Virus record (IMG/VR): IMGVR_UViG_3300047476_001047
Span: 1-20,799 of that record
DNA: 20,799 nt
Strand: one strand, 5' to 3'
Source of the DNA: a virus
This document shows positions 7,268 to 14,818 of this stretch, in pieces. The position numbers and the translations under genes were made by a program. Below the pieces are notes generated by a model. That model was not told where the DNA came from and did not search any database. It worked only from the letters and a program-made list of their open reading frames with translations. Each line of letters starts with the position of its first letter. Position 1 is the stretch's first letter.

Positions 7268-7872
7268 GTTACAGAATAGTCGAATGGACTTCTGATTTAG
7301 ATTTGTCCGACTTCTACAAAGAGGCAGAACGTAGAGGATTTGAAAATAATTACAGTCAAAAGGCTATGTTTGACTGTTTTAAAAATGAACGCGAGTGGAA
7401 GGGCTGGATGTTAGAATACAACGGCCGATTTGTCGGCGGAGTCTGCGCACACAGTTTTGACGATGTAATGGGTCCAGGAAGTTATAGAATACTAGCAAGA
7501 ACTTGTGTGTTTACTAATCTTACACATCGTCCACATTTTTATACAAGGAACACTAGCATTATAGGACAACAATGTGCGGCAGCACAGTTCTATGTTCCTG
7601 TTACTTTACAATACTTTGGCATGGACAAAAAGTTTTATGCTACCAGCAATGCTAATCCTGTTGGCAATCAACAACGTGTAAACCGTCTATGGTTCCCAGT
7701 ACAGGAAAAACATGGAAGATTTAAACTAGCCAAGACACAGTTTTATAGAGGTTGCGAACAAAACATTTGGGAACTTAACACAGCAGAGTGGTGCAGTAGC
7801 ATAGCATCTTATGAACAATGGCCTTGCGAGTTTCCACACGGAGATCCTAGAGTAGATTATGTTAAACTTTGA
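7264..7872 (+). CDS. Putative GNAT-type acetyltransferase
   Basis: A 202-residue protein whose ATG overlaps the preceding stop by four bases. Seen: WKGWMLEYNGRFVGGVCAHSF at residues ~43-63, the typical GNAT pair of strands (protein looks at self, then VGGV), then YRILARTCVFTNLTHRP, a QCAAAQFYVPVTLQYFG helix-strand, and FYATSNANPVGNQQRVNRLW near residue 125, which looks like the late GNAT region where substrate and CoA tails lie. The canonical acetyl-CoA loop (Q/R-x-x-G-x-G/A) is not clear, so activity is unproven. Within the plus-strand unit it precedes a DegT-type aminotransferase-like gene (14-base overlap), a pairing often seen where an amino sugar is made and then N-acylated. An alternative is a conserved phage protein of unrelated function. 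Confidence 0.45.
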   Translation: MSYRIVEWTSDLDLSDFYKEAERRGFENNYSQKAMFDCFKNEREWKGWMLEYNGRFVGGVCAHSFDDVMGPGSYRILARTCVFTNLTHRPHFYTRNTSIIGQQCAAAQFYVPVTLQYFGMDKKFYATSNANPVGNQQRVNRLWFPVQEKHGRFKLAKTQFYRGCEQNIWELNTAEWCSSIASYEQWPCEFPHGDPRVDYVKL

Positions 7873-8458
7873 TGCTGTAGAAGAATTTGAAACACTTATA
7901 GCAGGATTTTATTCTGCTCCATATGCTGTGGCTACAGATTCATGTACACATGCTCTTGAATTGTGTTTAAGATATAAAAACATAAAAGAAGCAAGTTGTC
8001 CTAGTCATACATACTTGTCAGTTCCTATGACGTTTGAAAAATTAGGAATCAACTGGAACTTTAGAAAAGAAGAATGGCAAGACTATTACAATGTTGTAGA
8101 TAATATCTACGATGCGGCAGTATTATGGAAATCGGGAAGTTATATTCCTAACAGTCTTATGTGTGTGAGTTTTCAATTTAGAAAACATCTAGGCTTAGGC
8201 AGAGGCGGTGTTATACTGTGTAACTATTACACCGATTATGTTAACCTTAAAAAGATGTCCTACGATGGCAGGCTTCCTGGAGTTCCTTGGGCCGAACAAG
8301 ACATAGACATGCTAGGATATCATTACTACATGACTCCTGAAACTGCACAACTAGGCATAGACAAATTTAAAACAGCAGTTACGCAAAGTCCAAAAATATG
8401 GACTGACAAAGATTACCCAGACCTATCACAAATGAAAGTATTCAAAGATGTTAAGTAA
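7859..8458 (+). CDS. Miniature DegT/DnrJ/EryC1/StrS-type PLP aminotransferase-like protein
   Basis: Only 199 residues, against ~370 for the family, but with its landmarks in order. The phosphate-binding strand-turn is ATDSCTHALELCL (residues ~24-36). PSHTYLSVP follows (48-56). YDAAVLW holds the Asp (D85) that pairs with the PLP ring nitrogen. SFQFRKHLGLGRGG carries the Schiff-base lysine K109. IDMLGYHYYMTPETAQLGI is the GxNxRM-like helix that normally precedes the small C-terminal domain. That C-terminal domain is missing, and the stop is followed at once by the next gene (11-base overlap), so this is a compact form rather than a frameshift within the window. It probably carries out PLP-dependent amination or dehydration of a keto-sugar or cyclitol, possibly as an obligate dimer. 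Absence of the C-terminal domain could also mean a changed activity. Confidence 0.7.
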   Translation: MLNFDAVEEFETLIAGFYSAPYAVATDSCTHALELCLRYKNIKEASCPSHTYLSVPMTFEKLGINWNFRKEEWQDYYNVVDNIYDAAVLWKSGSYIPNSLMCVSFQFRKHLGLGRGGVILCNYYTDYVNLKKMSYDGRLPGVPWAEQDIDMLGYHYYMTPETAQLGIDKFKTAVTQSPKIWTDKDYPDLSQMKVFKDVK

Positions 8459-9431
8459 AAACGAGTGGAGTCCTTTAAAGAGTGTTATTGTAGGAGTTGC
8501 CGATGGTGCAACTATTCCTCCTTTAGATATAAGTTTGCGTGTAGTTAACTACGCAGACAACAAAGACGAAAAGGATATACCACAAGGTCTTTATCCGCAA
8601 CAAGTAATCGACGAAGCCAACGAAGACTTGGAAATGTTCTGTGATTTTCTTAGAAAAGAAAGTGTAGAAGTATTAAGACCAAAAAGAGAACCGTTGCCTA
8701 ACTATTACAATTACTGTCCTAGAGATAGTGTTCTAGTTTATAGAGATATGATACTAGCATCTCCGCAACCACTACGTGCAAGACATAAAGAGTATTTGGC
8801 TATGCACGAGCATTTTGAACCGTTAGAAAGATTAGGTGCAAGATATATCGAAGCACCTTTAAATCGCAATGACGAACTGTATAATTTAAAGTGTTTAGGT
8901 GACAAGGACACACTTGCCTTAAATGAAACACAACCTTGCTTCGATGCGGCAAACATACTGCGTGTCAACGATGACTTAATTTACCTTGTCAGTAACAGTG
9001 GTAATAAGAAGGGCGCAGAGTACTTACAAAGTCTAGTCGGCAATAAACGTGTATGGACATTAGAGGGTGTCTACAGTTACATGCACATTGACAGTACCAT
9101 TACTCTACTAAGAGAAGGACTAATGCTGTTGAATCCTAGCAGAATTAAAAGCAAGGATCAACTACCTAAGCCTTTACAAAGTTGGGACGTAGTGTGGGCA
9201 CCAGATCCTGGAGATGTCGCACACTATCCTGGTTACTGTAATAGTAGTAAATGGGTAGCAATGAACATCCTTTCTGTTAATCCTAATCTAGTGGCAATAC
9301 CAGACCATCAACACGAATTAAGAAAAGAATTAGAGAAGCACAAAATAGAATGTGCGATGCTGCCAGCAAGACAACAACGCACATTAGGTGGCGGATTTCA
9401 TTGTGTTACGTTGGATTTAATCCGCGAATAA
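8448..9431 (+). CDS. Amidinotransferase (second copy, StrB/GATM family)
   Basis: A 327-residue protein with all the family's catalytic marks: CPRDSVLVYRD (R92-D93), PCFDAANILR (Asp at ~166, start of the active-site loop), SYMHIDSTITLLREG (His213-x-Asp215), and the nucleophile in LGGGFHCVTLDL (Cys319). The N-terminal PLKSVIVGVADG strand is also typical. It is a closer match to the family pattern than the copy at 1244-2413, and its length is near that of the StrB inosamine-phosphate amidinotransferases. It would transfer an amidino group from arginine to an amine, making a guanidino product and ornithine. Lying directly after a StrS-type aminotransferase-like gene, it fits amination followed by amidination of the same intermediate, as in streptidine synthesis; that is inference. 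Its end overlaps an opposing gene by 26 bases. Confidence 0.88.
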   Translation: MLSKNEWSPLKSVIVGVADGATIPPLDISLRVVNYADNKDEKDIPQGLYPQQVIDEANEDLEMFCDFLRKESVEVLRPKREPLPNYYNYCPRDSVLVYRDMILASPQPLRARHKEYLAMHEHFEPLERLGARYIEAPLNRNDELYNLKCLGDKDTLALNETQPCFDAANILRVNDDLIYLVSNSGNKKGAEYLQSLVGNKRVWTLEGVYSYMHIDSTITLLREGLMLLNPSRIKSKDQLPKPLQSWDVVWAPDPGDVAHYPGYCNSSKWVAMNILSVNPNLVAIPDHQHELRKELEKHKIECAMLPARQQRTLGGGFHCVTLDLIRE

Positions 9432-9915
9432 TTCCAGTAATTTGTAGAGTATAACGATTTTCGGTGCCTTCATTGTAAGCACCGTGACTGTCTGTGCCGA
9501 TCCAACTGATCCAATCTCCAGCAATCCAGTTATCTAGATCGACACCGTTAAGTGTAAATCTGTGTCCAGGTTTTTTATCTTCTAGAAATACAATTATACG
9601 CTGAATAGAATTAATGTCAGCACCGGTTGTTTTAATGAAATAAGGATATTTGTCTGAGTGCTCAGGTAATGCACACCCTGGTTTCATACAATGCACAGCA
9701 TACATCATATTAGACAACCAATTAAAAGAATCCTCTAACTTTAACATATCGAACACAGGATGCAGACCTTTGTGTATGTCCATGGAAACTTCTACCTGTG
9801 AGTAAACATCTCCGTAGTCAATAGGAGAAAATCCTCGTTGTATATTTTCTTGGCTTTCATAATTAACTAGTGGTAGTTGACTACTGAGCCAGTGAGGAGT
9901 TATATGGCCTCTCAT
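9406..9915 (-). CDS. Fe(II)/2OG oxygenase (AspH/cupin-like)
   Basis: A 169-residue oxygenase with H86-S-D88 (LPEHSDKYPYF), a distal His144 (GTDSHGAYN) and R154 (NRYTLQITG) in the spacing expected for Fe(II) and 2-oxoglutarate. Between them lie RIIVFLEDKKPGHRF and NWIAGDWISW, the central strands of the barrel. It is the last gene of the long minus-strand array. Its ATG overlaps the upstream stop by one base (position 9915), so it is probably translated with the fused oxygenase before it. The substrate is unknown. The short length and absence of extra domains suggest a small-molecule hydroxylase or desaturase. Its 3' end overlaps the plus-strand amidinotransferase. Confidence 0.78.
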   Translation of the reverse strand: MRGHITPHWLSSQLPLVNYESQENIQRGFSPIDYGDVYSQVEVSMDIHKGLHPVFDMLKLEDSFNWLSNMMYAVHCMKPGCALPEHSDKYPYFIKTTGADINSIQRIIVFLEDKKPGHRFTLNGVDLDNWIAGDWISWIGTDSHGAYNEGTENRYTLQITGIIRGLNPT

Positions 9916-11036
9916 TATTCTTCCCAGACGTAAAGACCTTTTTTAGGAACTGCAAAGTTTAGATAAGTTTCAATCTTTTCTAAATCTTTTTTAGTTTTTA
10001 AACTTGTTAGTTCGTTGGCGAAGTGTAGTTCAACTCCTAAGTCCAATGCTAGTTGTAATATTTCACTACGTCTTTGTACATCATCAGTTAGGCAATACAT
10101 ACTACACAACACAATACCATCTGGACGTTCTTTAATATAATACTCAAGTCCTGGTTGCCAATCTAAGTGTTCGTTTTCAAACTCGTAACTAGTGTAGGCA
10201 ATTTTGTTCTTTTGACAGTAAGGTTCAATGATAGCACGTTGCATAGGTAACGGAATGTCTTTGCTAAACTTACTGTTCCAACCAGCGTAGGTAATAAAAC
10301 TCTTACCTGTGTAATCCATTACTTCAGATACTTCATAGTCGCCCGGTAGGCGCATAAAGCCGCCAGGTAATCTACGTCCCCACTCTTCGCCTTCAATAAG
10401 AATACGCATGTCCATGCTGACACGAGTATAACCTTCATCGTTGTTTACATTACCGTGAATATGCTCTTGGAAAAACAAATGGCTTTGTCCAGGCTTTAAT
10501 GTTACAGGCCAAGCGTGTTTTAAACTTTCTTCTTCAAACTTTTCTAAACTCCACTTTTCTGCTAGAACACGTTTTGTAATTTCTCTACTAATGTCCAAGT
10601 CTAACATCCACATAGTGTTAGTCTTTTCTGCTTTAGTAAATGGAGTCCAAATAGTACGACAACCACGGCCATTACCTACAAATATGCCTTGATGGAAGGC
10701 AAGTCTACGTCCCACCTTTGCTTGATTAGGAATAACAACACGCAGAGTACCTTGACGTTGAATCATGTAACGTCTATTGCCAATACGTTGTGGCACAATG
10801 CTTGCGGCAAACTCGTCAAAGCGTTCCATGAAGTCTCTGCGACTGCAAGCATTTTGTACATGCTGGCTCACTCGAACAATTTCAGCAGGAGTTAAAACTT
10901 CGTGTAATGTTTCAAGTTCTTTAACTTGCGGAGCAACTTCTTGGATAACACCCAATGCCCATGCAGGCCAGTTGTACTTCTCTAAGTCATAGTCGATAAC
11001 TTTGTTATCCCAGTGTACTTGTAGTTCATTTAGCAT
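9915..11036 (-). CDS. Fusion: PhyH-like Fe/2OG oxygenase (HxG motif) + 'sporadic carbohydrate cluster' domain
   Basis: 373 residues in two parts. Residues ~50-240 look like a phytanoyl-CoA-dioxygenase-type oxygenase: RRLAFHQGIFVGNGRGCRT (H115), TIWTPF, HLFFQEHIHGNVNN (distal His ~194) and YTRVSMDMRIL (R205). Where the family has HxD, this has H115-Q-G117, the substitution found in Fe/2OG halogenases. Residues ~245-370 (KSFITYAGWNSKFS, IPLPMQRAIIEPYC, DGIVLCSMYCLTDDVQRR, ELHFANELTSL) resemble the small 'sporadic carbohydrate cluster' family (LIC12192-like, TIGR04323 in my memory), which has a resolvase-like alpha/beta fold and is normally a separate gene next to an oxygenase. Both assignments rest on pattern memory. 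The start overlaps the epimerase end by 11 bases. The carbohydrate link agrees with its neighbours. Confidence 0.65.
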   Translation of the reverse strand: MLNELQVHWDNKVIDYDLEKYNWPAWALGVIQEVAPQVKELETLHEVLTPAEIVRVSQHVQNACSRRDFMERFDEFAASIVPQRIGNRRYMIQRQGTLRVVIPNQAKVGRRLAFHQGIFVGNGRGCRTIWTPFTKAEKTNTMWMLDLDISREITKRVLAEKWSLEKFEEESLKHAWPVTLKPGQSHLFFQEHIHGNVNNDEGYTRVSMDMRILIEGEEWGRRLPGGFMRLPGDYEVSEVMDYTGKSFITYAGWNSKFSKDIPLPMQRAIIEPYCQKNKIAYTSYEFENEHLDWQPGLEYYIKERPDGIVLCSMYCLTDDVQRRSEILQLALDLGVELHFANELTSLKTKKDLEKIETYLNFAVPKKGLYVWEE

Positions 11037-11949
11037 TTAATTTTTCTCTCCAGAATTCAATAGTCTTATCTAGTCCATCACTGAGACTTATTTTGGGTTC
11101 CCAGCCTGTTAACTTTGTAATAAGATTGTGGTTACTGTTTAACCAATAAATTTCTCCAGGACGATGTAGTTTTCTACCCCAGTGAATGTTACCACTCCAG
11201 CCTATCTTAGATGCTATCATTGTGGCATAGTCCGAAATCTTAATAGGATTATCTGGACCAATGGTTAAAATTTTTCCTGTATTAACCAAGTGTGGTTTAG
11301 TAATAACTGCCATCCATGCATCGAGCATATCGCTGATATAGATAAAGTTTCTGTATGGTTCTGCATAACCAAATTCTACTTCATGCGGGTTTAACAACAT
11401 TTGACTAATAAATTGTTCTGTGACAAAGAAGTCGTTGTCTTTACGACCATAGCAGTTAGTCTGTCTAATGGCAGTGAAAGGCAAGTCTAAACAACGATGT
11501 GCATATTCTAGATATTTTTCAACACCGTACTTGGCCACAGCGTATGGCGCATTAGGGTTAGGCTGTGTGTTTTCATCAAAGGCAATAAACTCATCAGGTA
11601 CACCTTTGTATCTTACTTGATCACTGATAGGTTGCCAACCATAGACTTCCATGGTACTGGCAAATACAAAATTCTTTAGTCCTTCTACACGACTGGCTGC
11701 TTCGATTAAGTTAACACTGCCTACGTAATTAATTTGACTGAATGTAGTTTGTTCATAGAAACTCTTTTCTACTTCTGTACGTGCGGCAAGGTGTACAATG
11801 ATTTCAGGAGCGAAGTCACTGACTTCTTTCTTAACACCGTCAAAATCTAAGAGATCACTTTTTAAGTGATAAACTTCGTTGTCTTTTTCTAGTAGCGGAG
11901 CAAGATGTTGTCCTATGAATCCACTGGATCCTGTCATTAAAATTTTCAT
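11026..11949 (-). CDS. NAD-dependent epimerase/dehydratase (extended SDR, NDP-sugar)
   Basis: A 307-residue extended short-chain dehydrogenase. TGSSGFIGQHL gives the GxxGxxG NAD loop (G7-G10-G13). VHLAARTEV follows, FASTMEVYG gives the catalytic Ser/Thr (T99), and PYAVAKYGVEKY the Y136-x3-K140 pair. RQTNCYGRKDNDF and the ending TGWEPKISLSDGLDKTIEFW are typical of GDP-mannose 4,6-dehydratase/UDP-sugar epimerases. It likely acts on a nucleotide-activated sugar by C4 oxidation, with dehydration or epimerisation following. The ATG at 11949 is chosen because it forms an ATGA overlap with the upstream methyltransferase-like gene; the longer reading to 12006 lies wholly inside that gene. Sugar identity is not visible. 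Confidence 0.88.
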   Translation of the reverse strand: MKILMTGSSGFIGQHLAPLLEKDNEVYHLKSDLLDFDGVKKEVSDFAPEIIVHLAARTEVEKSFYEQTTFSQINYVGSVNLIEAASRVEGLKNFVFASTMEVYGWQPISDQVRYKGVPDEFIAFDENTQPNPNAPYAVAKYGVEKYLEYAHRCLDLPFTAIRQTNCYGRKDNDFFVTEQFISQMLLNPHEVEFGYAEPYRNFIYISDMLDAWMAVITKPHLVNTGKILTIGPDNPIKISDYATMIASKIGWSGNIHWGRKLHRPGEIYWLNSNHNLITKLTGWEPKISLSDGLDKTIEFWREKLNAK

Positions 11950-12536
11950 TGTCTTCCTATAATCATAAATCTTTTGTATAGCGGTAACTCTAGTTCGCCT
12001 GCCCAAAGTACATTTAAATTACTTTGATTTTTAAATTCTTCTAAACTGCTGGCTGTTCTAACGTGTTCAGGTATATTGTAATTATTACTTTGCAAAACTA
12101 TTAAACTGCTTAACGGCATGCCAGACAGCCATAAGTCATATTGATCCTGTGTGATATGCTCGCAACTGGTGTTAATAACTACATCTGCGTCACTGCGAAT
12201 AGCACACATGTCTGCTGTTACTGCACGGAACTTGCCGACCATTTCTTCTAACTTATTCATATTAGTCGCAATAGGTTCGCATGTTGGATCTATATCTATG
12301 CTTCGAATGTTAATTACAGGAATTTCGCTTTGAAATAACATACTAGCAAGTACACCTACCCAACCGCCATGTATATCTATCGTAATAAACTTTTTAACAT
12401 GCGGTCTTAAATTCTGTATTAACCACTCTTTGCTTTTAAGTTGGCCAGACCAGAACGCATCCATAGTCCGCATAGGATCTGGACTTTGTCGAATGGCTTG
12501 CATCCAGTGATGTAAATGTTCTGTATCTATCTGCAT
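11946..12536 (-). CDS. SAM-dependent methyltransferase-like protein
   Basis: A 196-residue protein of class I methyltransferase look. The first strand and loop KKFITIDIHGGWVGVLASML (residues ~48-67) stand for motif I, though with HGGW in place of the usual GxGxG. INIRSIDIDPTCEPIA is the acidic end of strand 2, FRAVTADMCAI motif II, and DADVVINTSCEHIT motif IV. The C-terminal SLIVLQSNNYNIPEHVRTA and LYKRFMIIGR complete the fold. The unusual glycine loop means SAM binding is likely but not certain. It could methylate a sugar hydroxyl before or after the epimerase step. It overlaps both neighbours by 4-10 bases, so it is in the same transcript as the epimerase. Confidence 0.6.
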   Translation of the reverse strand: MQIDTEHLHHWMQAIRQSPDPMRTMDAFWSGQLKSKEWLIQNLRPHVKKFITIDIHGGWVGVLASMLFQSEIPVINIRSIDIDPTCEPIATNMNKLEEMVGKFRAVTADMCAIRSDADVVINTSCEHITQDQYDLWLSGMPLSSLIVLQSNNYNIPEHVRTASSLEEFKNQSNLNVLWAGELELPLYKRFMIIGRQ

Positions 12537-13189
12537 ATCAAATTCTTTAACTGTTTAAAGATACTATACGGTTTAGGTATATCTGTCAGTGAATGTTCTA
12601 CTCCAATGTAATCCATAAAGTCTGCGGCAAATGCCTTATGCCCGTCTAATCCTAAATGATCGTTATCTAATGCCTTAGGATACGATTCTTCATATGTCGA
12701 CATATATAAAGGCACAATTTTGTGCTGACTTAATGTCAAGTATCTATAATGTTTCTCAACTGTTAAGTTATATACCGGAATATTTTTTTCAGTTAAAATT
12801 CTATTAGCATCATCAGCAAATAATTTAGACATAACATGCATATCATAAAAGGAATGGATATGCTCATAAAATGCCACCGATGCTTCATCATCTTTGAGAT
12901 TATGACTTACATTACGAATGTCCCAAGGCGTATGAATAATTGAATATCTGTTAGGGTAGGACCAAGAGATTATAACAACATCGTCTGGTTCAAATTTAAA
13001 TTTGCTAATTGTGTACCATATACGTTTGTTAGAAGATCCTGGTATAGATTTATTAACTAGTTCTCTATTCATAGCCTGTGCAATTAATTCAGGCCAGCAT
13101 AATTTACTAGGCTTTGAAATATCGGGCCAACAATCAGGTAAGCCAATTCCATATGCTAATGAACATCCGAATACAATTAATCTACTCAT
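12527..13189 (-). CDS. SGNH/GDSL-type hydrolase-like protein
   Basis: A 220-residue protein with the blocks of the SGNH fold: MSRLIVFGCSLAYG (block I, Ser10), SIPGSSNKRI (Gly ~51 and Asn ~54 for the oxyanion hole), DDVVIISWSYPNR (block III-like), and NDHLGLDGHKAFA (D175-x-x-H178). With all four blocks present, acyl-ester hydrolase or acyltransferase activity is plausible, for example removing or adding O-acetyl groups on a surface glycan. No signal peptide or membrane segment is visible, so it acts in the cytoplasm or on the virion. Overlaps its neighbours by 4 and 10 bases in the same operon. Other SGNH-like genes lie at 19757-20443 and 20440-20799. Confidence 0.75.
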   Translation of the reverse strand: MSRLIVFGCSLAYGIGLPDCWPDISKPSKLCWPELIAQAMNRELVNKSIPGSSNKRIWYTISKFKFEPDDVVIISWSYPNRYSIIHTPWDIRNVSHNLKDDEASVAFYEHIHSFYDMHVMSKLFADDANRILTEKNIPVYNLTVEKHYRYLTLSQHKIVPLYMSTYEESYPKALDNDHLGLDGHKAFAADFMDYIGVEHSLTDIPKPYSIFKQLKNLICR

Positions 13190-14163
13190 CGTCTTTTTGG
13201 TACTTTACTATCTGCACTGCTAACACAACTAGGTGTAATACATTTCTTAGGTTCAGTAAACAAATCAAATCCTGTTAAAATATTGCCCAGAGGTAAGTCA
13301 TGACAACTATAACTACGTTTGACTTCTGTACTTCTTATTATAACACTTTGATAGCCAGCATTGCAAGTCCAATCTTTAAATTTGTTAAAGCCGAAAGCAT
13401 TGAAGCGTTCTGCTTGATCTAGTAAGTGTTCTGTCCCGTCATCTTCATATAATGCAATTTGATATATATCTTCCCCGTTGGCTCTTTGAGGGAACCCTGT
13501 TTGCATCTTGTTGATCATATCTTCGGTGTAACCTTCAACAACGCCACTGGCTGTTGGATCACTTTGCGGTTTTAATGTTACATTAATTCCACGCTTATGT
13601 AGTCGTTCCATTCTATCATAAAGTTCATAGAATTTTTCAGGAACCATAACTTGATTAACTGTTACATGAACTAGTTCATATTGTAACTGTAAGCACTTGT
13701 CGCCAAATTCTTGCTCTTTGGCAAACTCATCATGGAAACTGGCCGTTATACTTCGGCGCTGTAACATGTCTGTGTTCTTACACCAAGTGTTCCACCACTT
13801 ACTACCTGGACTTAAATTGGTAGTCATGTGTATACTTTGATAGGAACTTTCTAACTCATCTAAGTGTTTGACTAGATCGTTTAAGTGTTTGTATGCTGTA
13901 GGCTCACCGCCACTGAACGACCAATGGAACTGGTTAAACCCATTGGCTCGCGCTTGACGCTTAATCTCATCTACGGTGGATTTATACACTTCAAGCGGTT
14001 GGTGATCTATTTTGTCACTGCGAGCATAAGGCCAGCAGTAAGAGCAGTTGTAATTACAAAAACGTCCCAGTATCCAACTAACGTTGAACAAGGGACGATC
14101 TAGCATGGTCCGTTGACCAAACTTACTTATTTGTTGGAACGGGATATCTTGAAAAGAATGCAT
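13186..14163 (-). CDS. Radical SAM enzyme with C-terminal cysteine cluster
   Basis: About 325 residues. C36-x3-C40-x2-C43 (RFCNYNCSYCWPY) binds the SAM-cleaving cluster, FSGGEPTAYKHL is the SAM-binding segment, and SFHDEFA lies in the barrel. The C-terminus holds DWTCNAGYQ, SYSCHDLPLGNI and CITPSC, an auxiliary cluster resembling the partial gene at 1-344. Start choice is open: ATG at 14163 (with GAGTGG upstream), ATG at 14181, or an ATG at 14106 that begins MLDRPLFNVSW just before the conserved part. The first two overlap the upstream gene by 41-59 bases, which is more than usual here; 14163 is used as a compromise. The product class (peptide, sugar or cofactor) cannot be read from the sequence. 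Its place inside the sugar array suggests a carbohydrate or cyclitol substrate. Confidence 0.83.
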   Translation of the reverse strand: MHSFQDIPFQQISKFGQRTMLDRPLFNVSWILGRFCNYNCSYCWPYARSDKIDHQPLEVYKSTVDEIKRQARANGFNQFHWSFSGGEPTAYKHLNDLVKHLDELESSYQSIHMTTNLSPGSKWWNTWCKNTDMLQRRSITASFHDEFAKEQEFGDKCLQLQYELVHVTVNQVMVPEKFYELYDRMERLHKRGINVTLKPQSDPTASGVVEGYTEDMINKMQTGFPQRANGEDIYQIALYEDDGTEHLLDQAERFNAFGFNKFKDWTCNAGYQSVIIRSTEVKRSYSCHDLPLGNILTGFDLFTEPKKCITPSCVSSADSKVPKRR

Positions 14164-14818
14164 GTAACCACTCAAAGTCATTTATTTTGCTCAAGGCTTC
14201 TAAGTCTCCTGCCTTTTGCATACCGTACATCTTACCATCTTCCGCACCTAGGTAAGCCCAATCATTATGTGGCTTATCTTGGAAATACGTACACCATGTC
14301 ATTAATCGTTGTTCTGTTTCTGCATCCACTTGCCCATCAATAACCCTTGCGGCAAGTTTTACACATTCACGAAATGCACTCTTCCATGTATTGAAAGGAT
14401 CTGTATTAAATGCTGTAATGTTAGACACTTGATCCATGGCTTTAAATTTTGTACTAATACTAGTTGTCATGTCTGGCTTAGTTACGTCCATGTCTAATGT
14501 TAGTTTGCGTGGCAACAGTTTAACACCGCCGTAACCATACTCTAATCCGTTAATAGGATTTTGACTGCGCCAAACATGCACAACATCTAAGTCGTATTCA
14601 CTGACTTCATGATCAAAGTTAAAATCTTCTAAAACTTCTGCATCGCCGTCTACTACCCAAAACATTTTTGTAAAACATTTCTTTGCCGCGGCAATGTGTG
14701 CTTGATGTATACCTTTAACATCTTTAACACGTTTGGCCAAAGGAAAGCGTTTCTTAAGACGCTCCCAATTGGCTTCTGCATTTGGTTCACCGTAACTGAT
14801 AAAAACAATATCGTACAT
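14123..14818 (-). CDS. GT-A-like glycosyltransferase-related protein
   Basis: A 231-residue protein. It opens MYDIVFISYGEPNAEANW, then GIHQAHIAAAKKC and MFWVVDGDAEVLEDF, where D57-G-D59 is a DxD-like metal/nucleotide-sugar motif at the end of a hydrophobic strand. HVWRSQNPINGLEYGYGGVKLLPR, and later TDPFNTWKSAFREC, resemble a type of DxD protein found in marine phages. The small size and lack of an obvious acceptor domain leave open that it is not an active transferase. The ATG at 14818 is chosen because it overlaps the upstream stop as TAATG and has GGAGTGG in front; the reading to 14827 adds three residues. The N-terminal domain of 5957-7267 looks related. Confidence 0.55.
   Translation of the reverse strand: MYDIVFISYGEPNAEANWERLKKRFPLAKRVKDVKGIHQAHIAAAKKCFTKMFWVVDGDAEVLEDFNFDHEVSEYDLDVVHVWRSQNPINGLEYGYGGVKLLPRKLTLDMDVTKPDMTTSISTKFKAMDQVSNITAFNTDPFNTWKSAFRECVKLAARVIDGQVDAETEQRLMTWCTYFQDKPHNDWAYLGAEDGKMYGMQKAGDLEALSKINDFEWLHAFFSRYPVPTNK

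Noticed and set aside
9413-9423. GGATTTAATCC palindrome at the convergent junction as a terminator
   Set aside because: Only a 5-base stem with a single-base loop and no T-run; it lies inside coding sequence.
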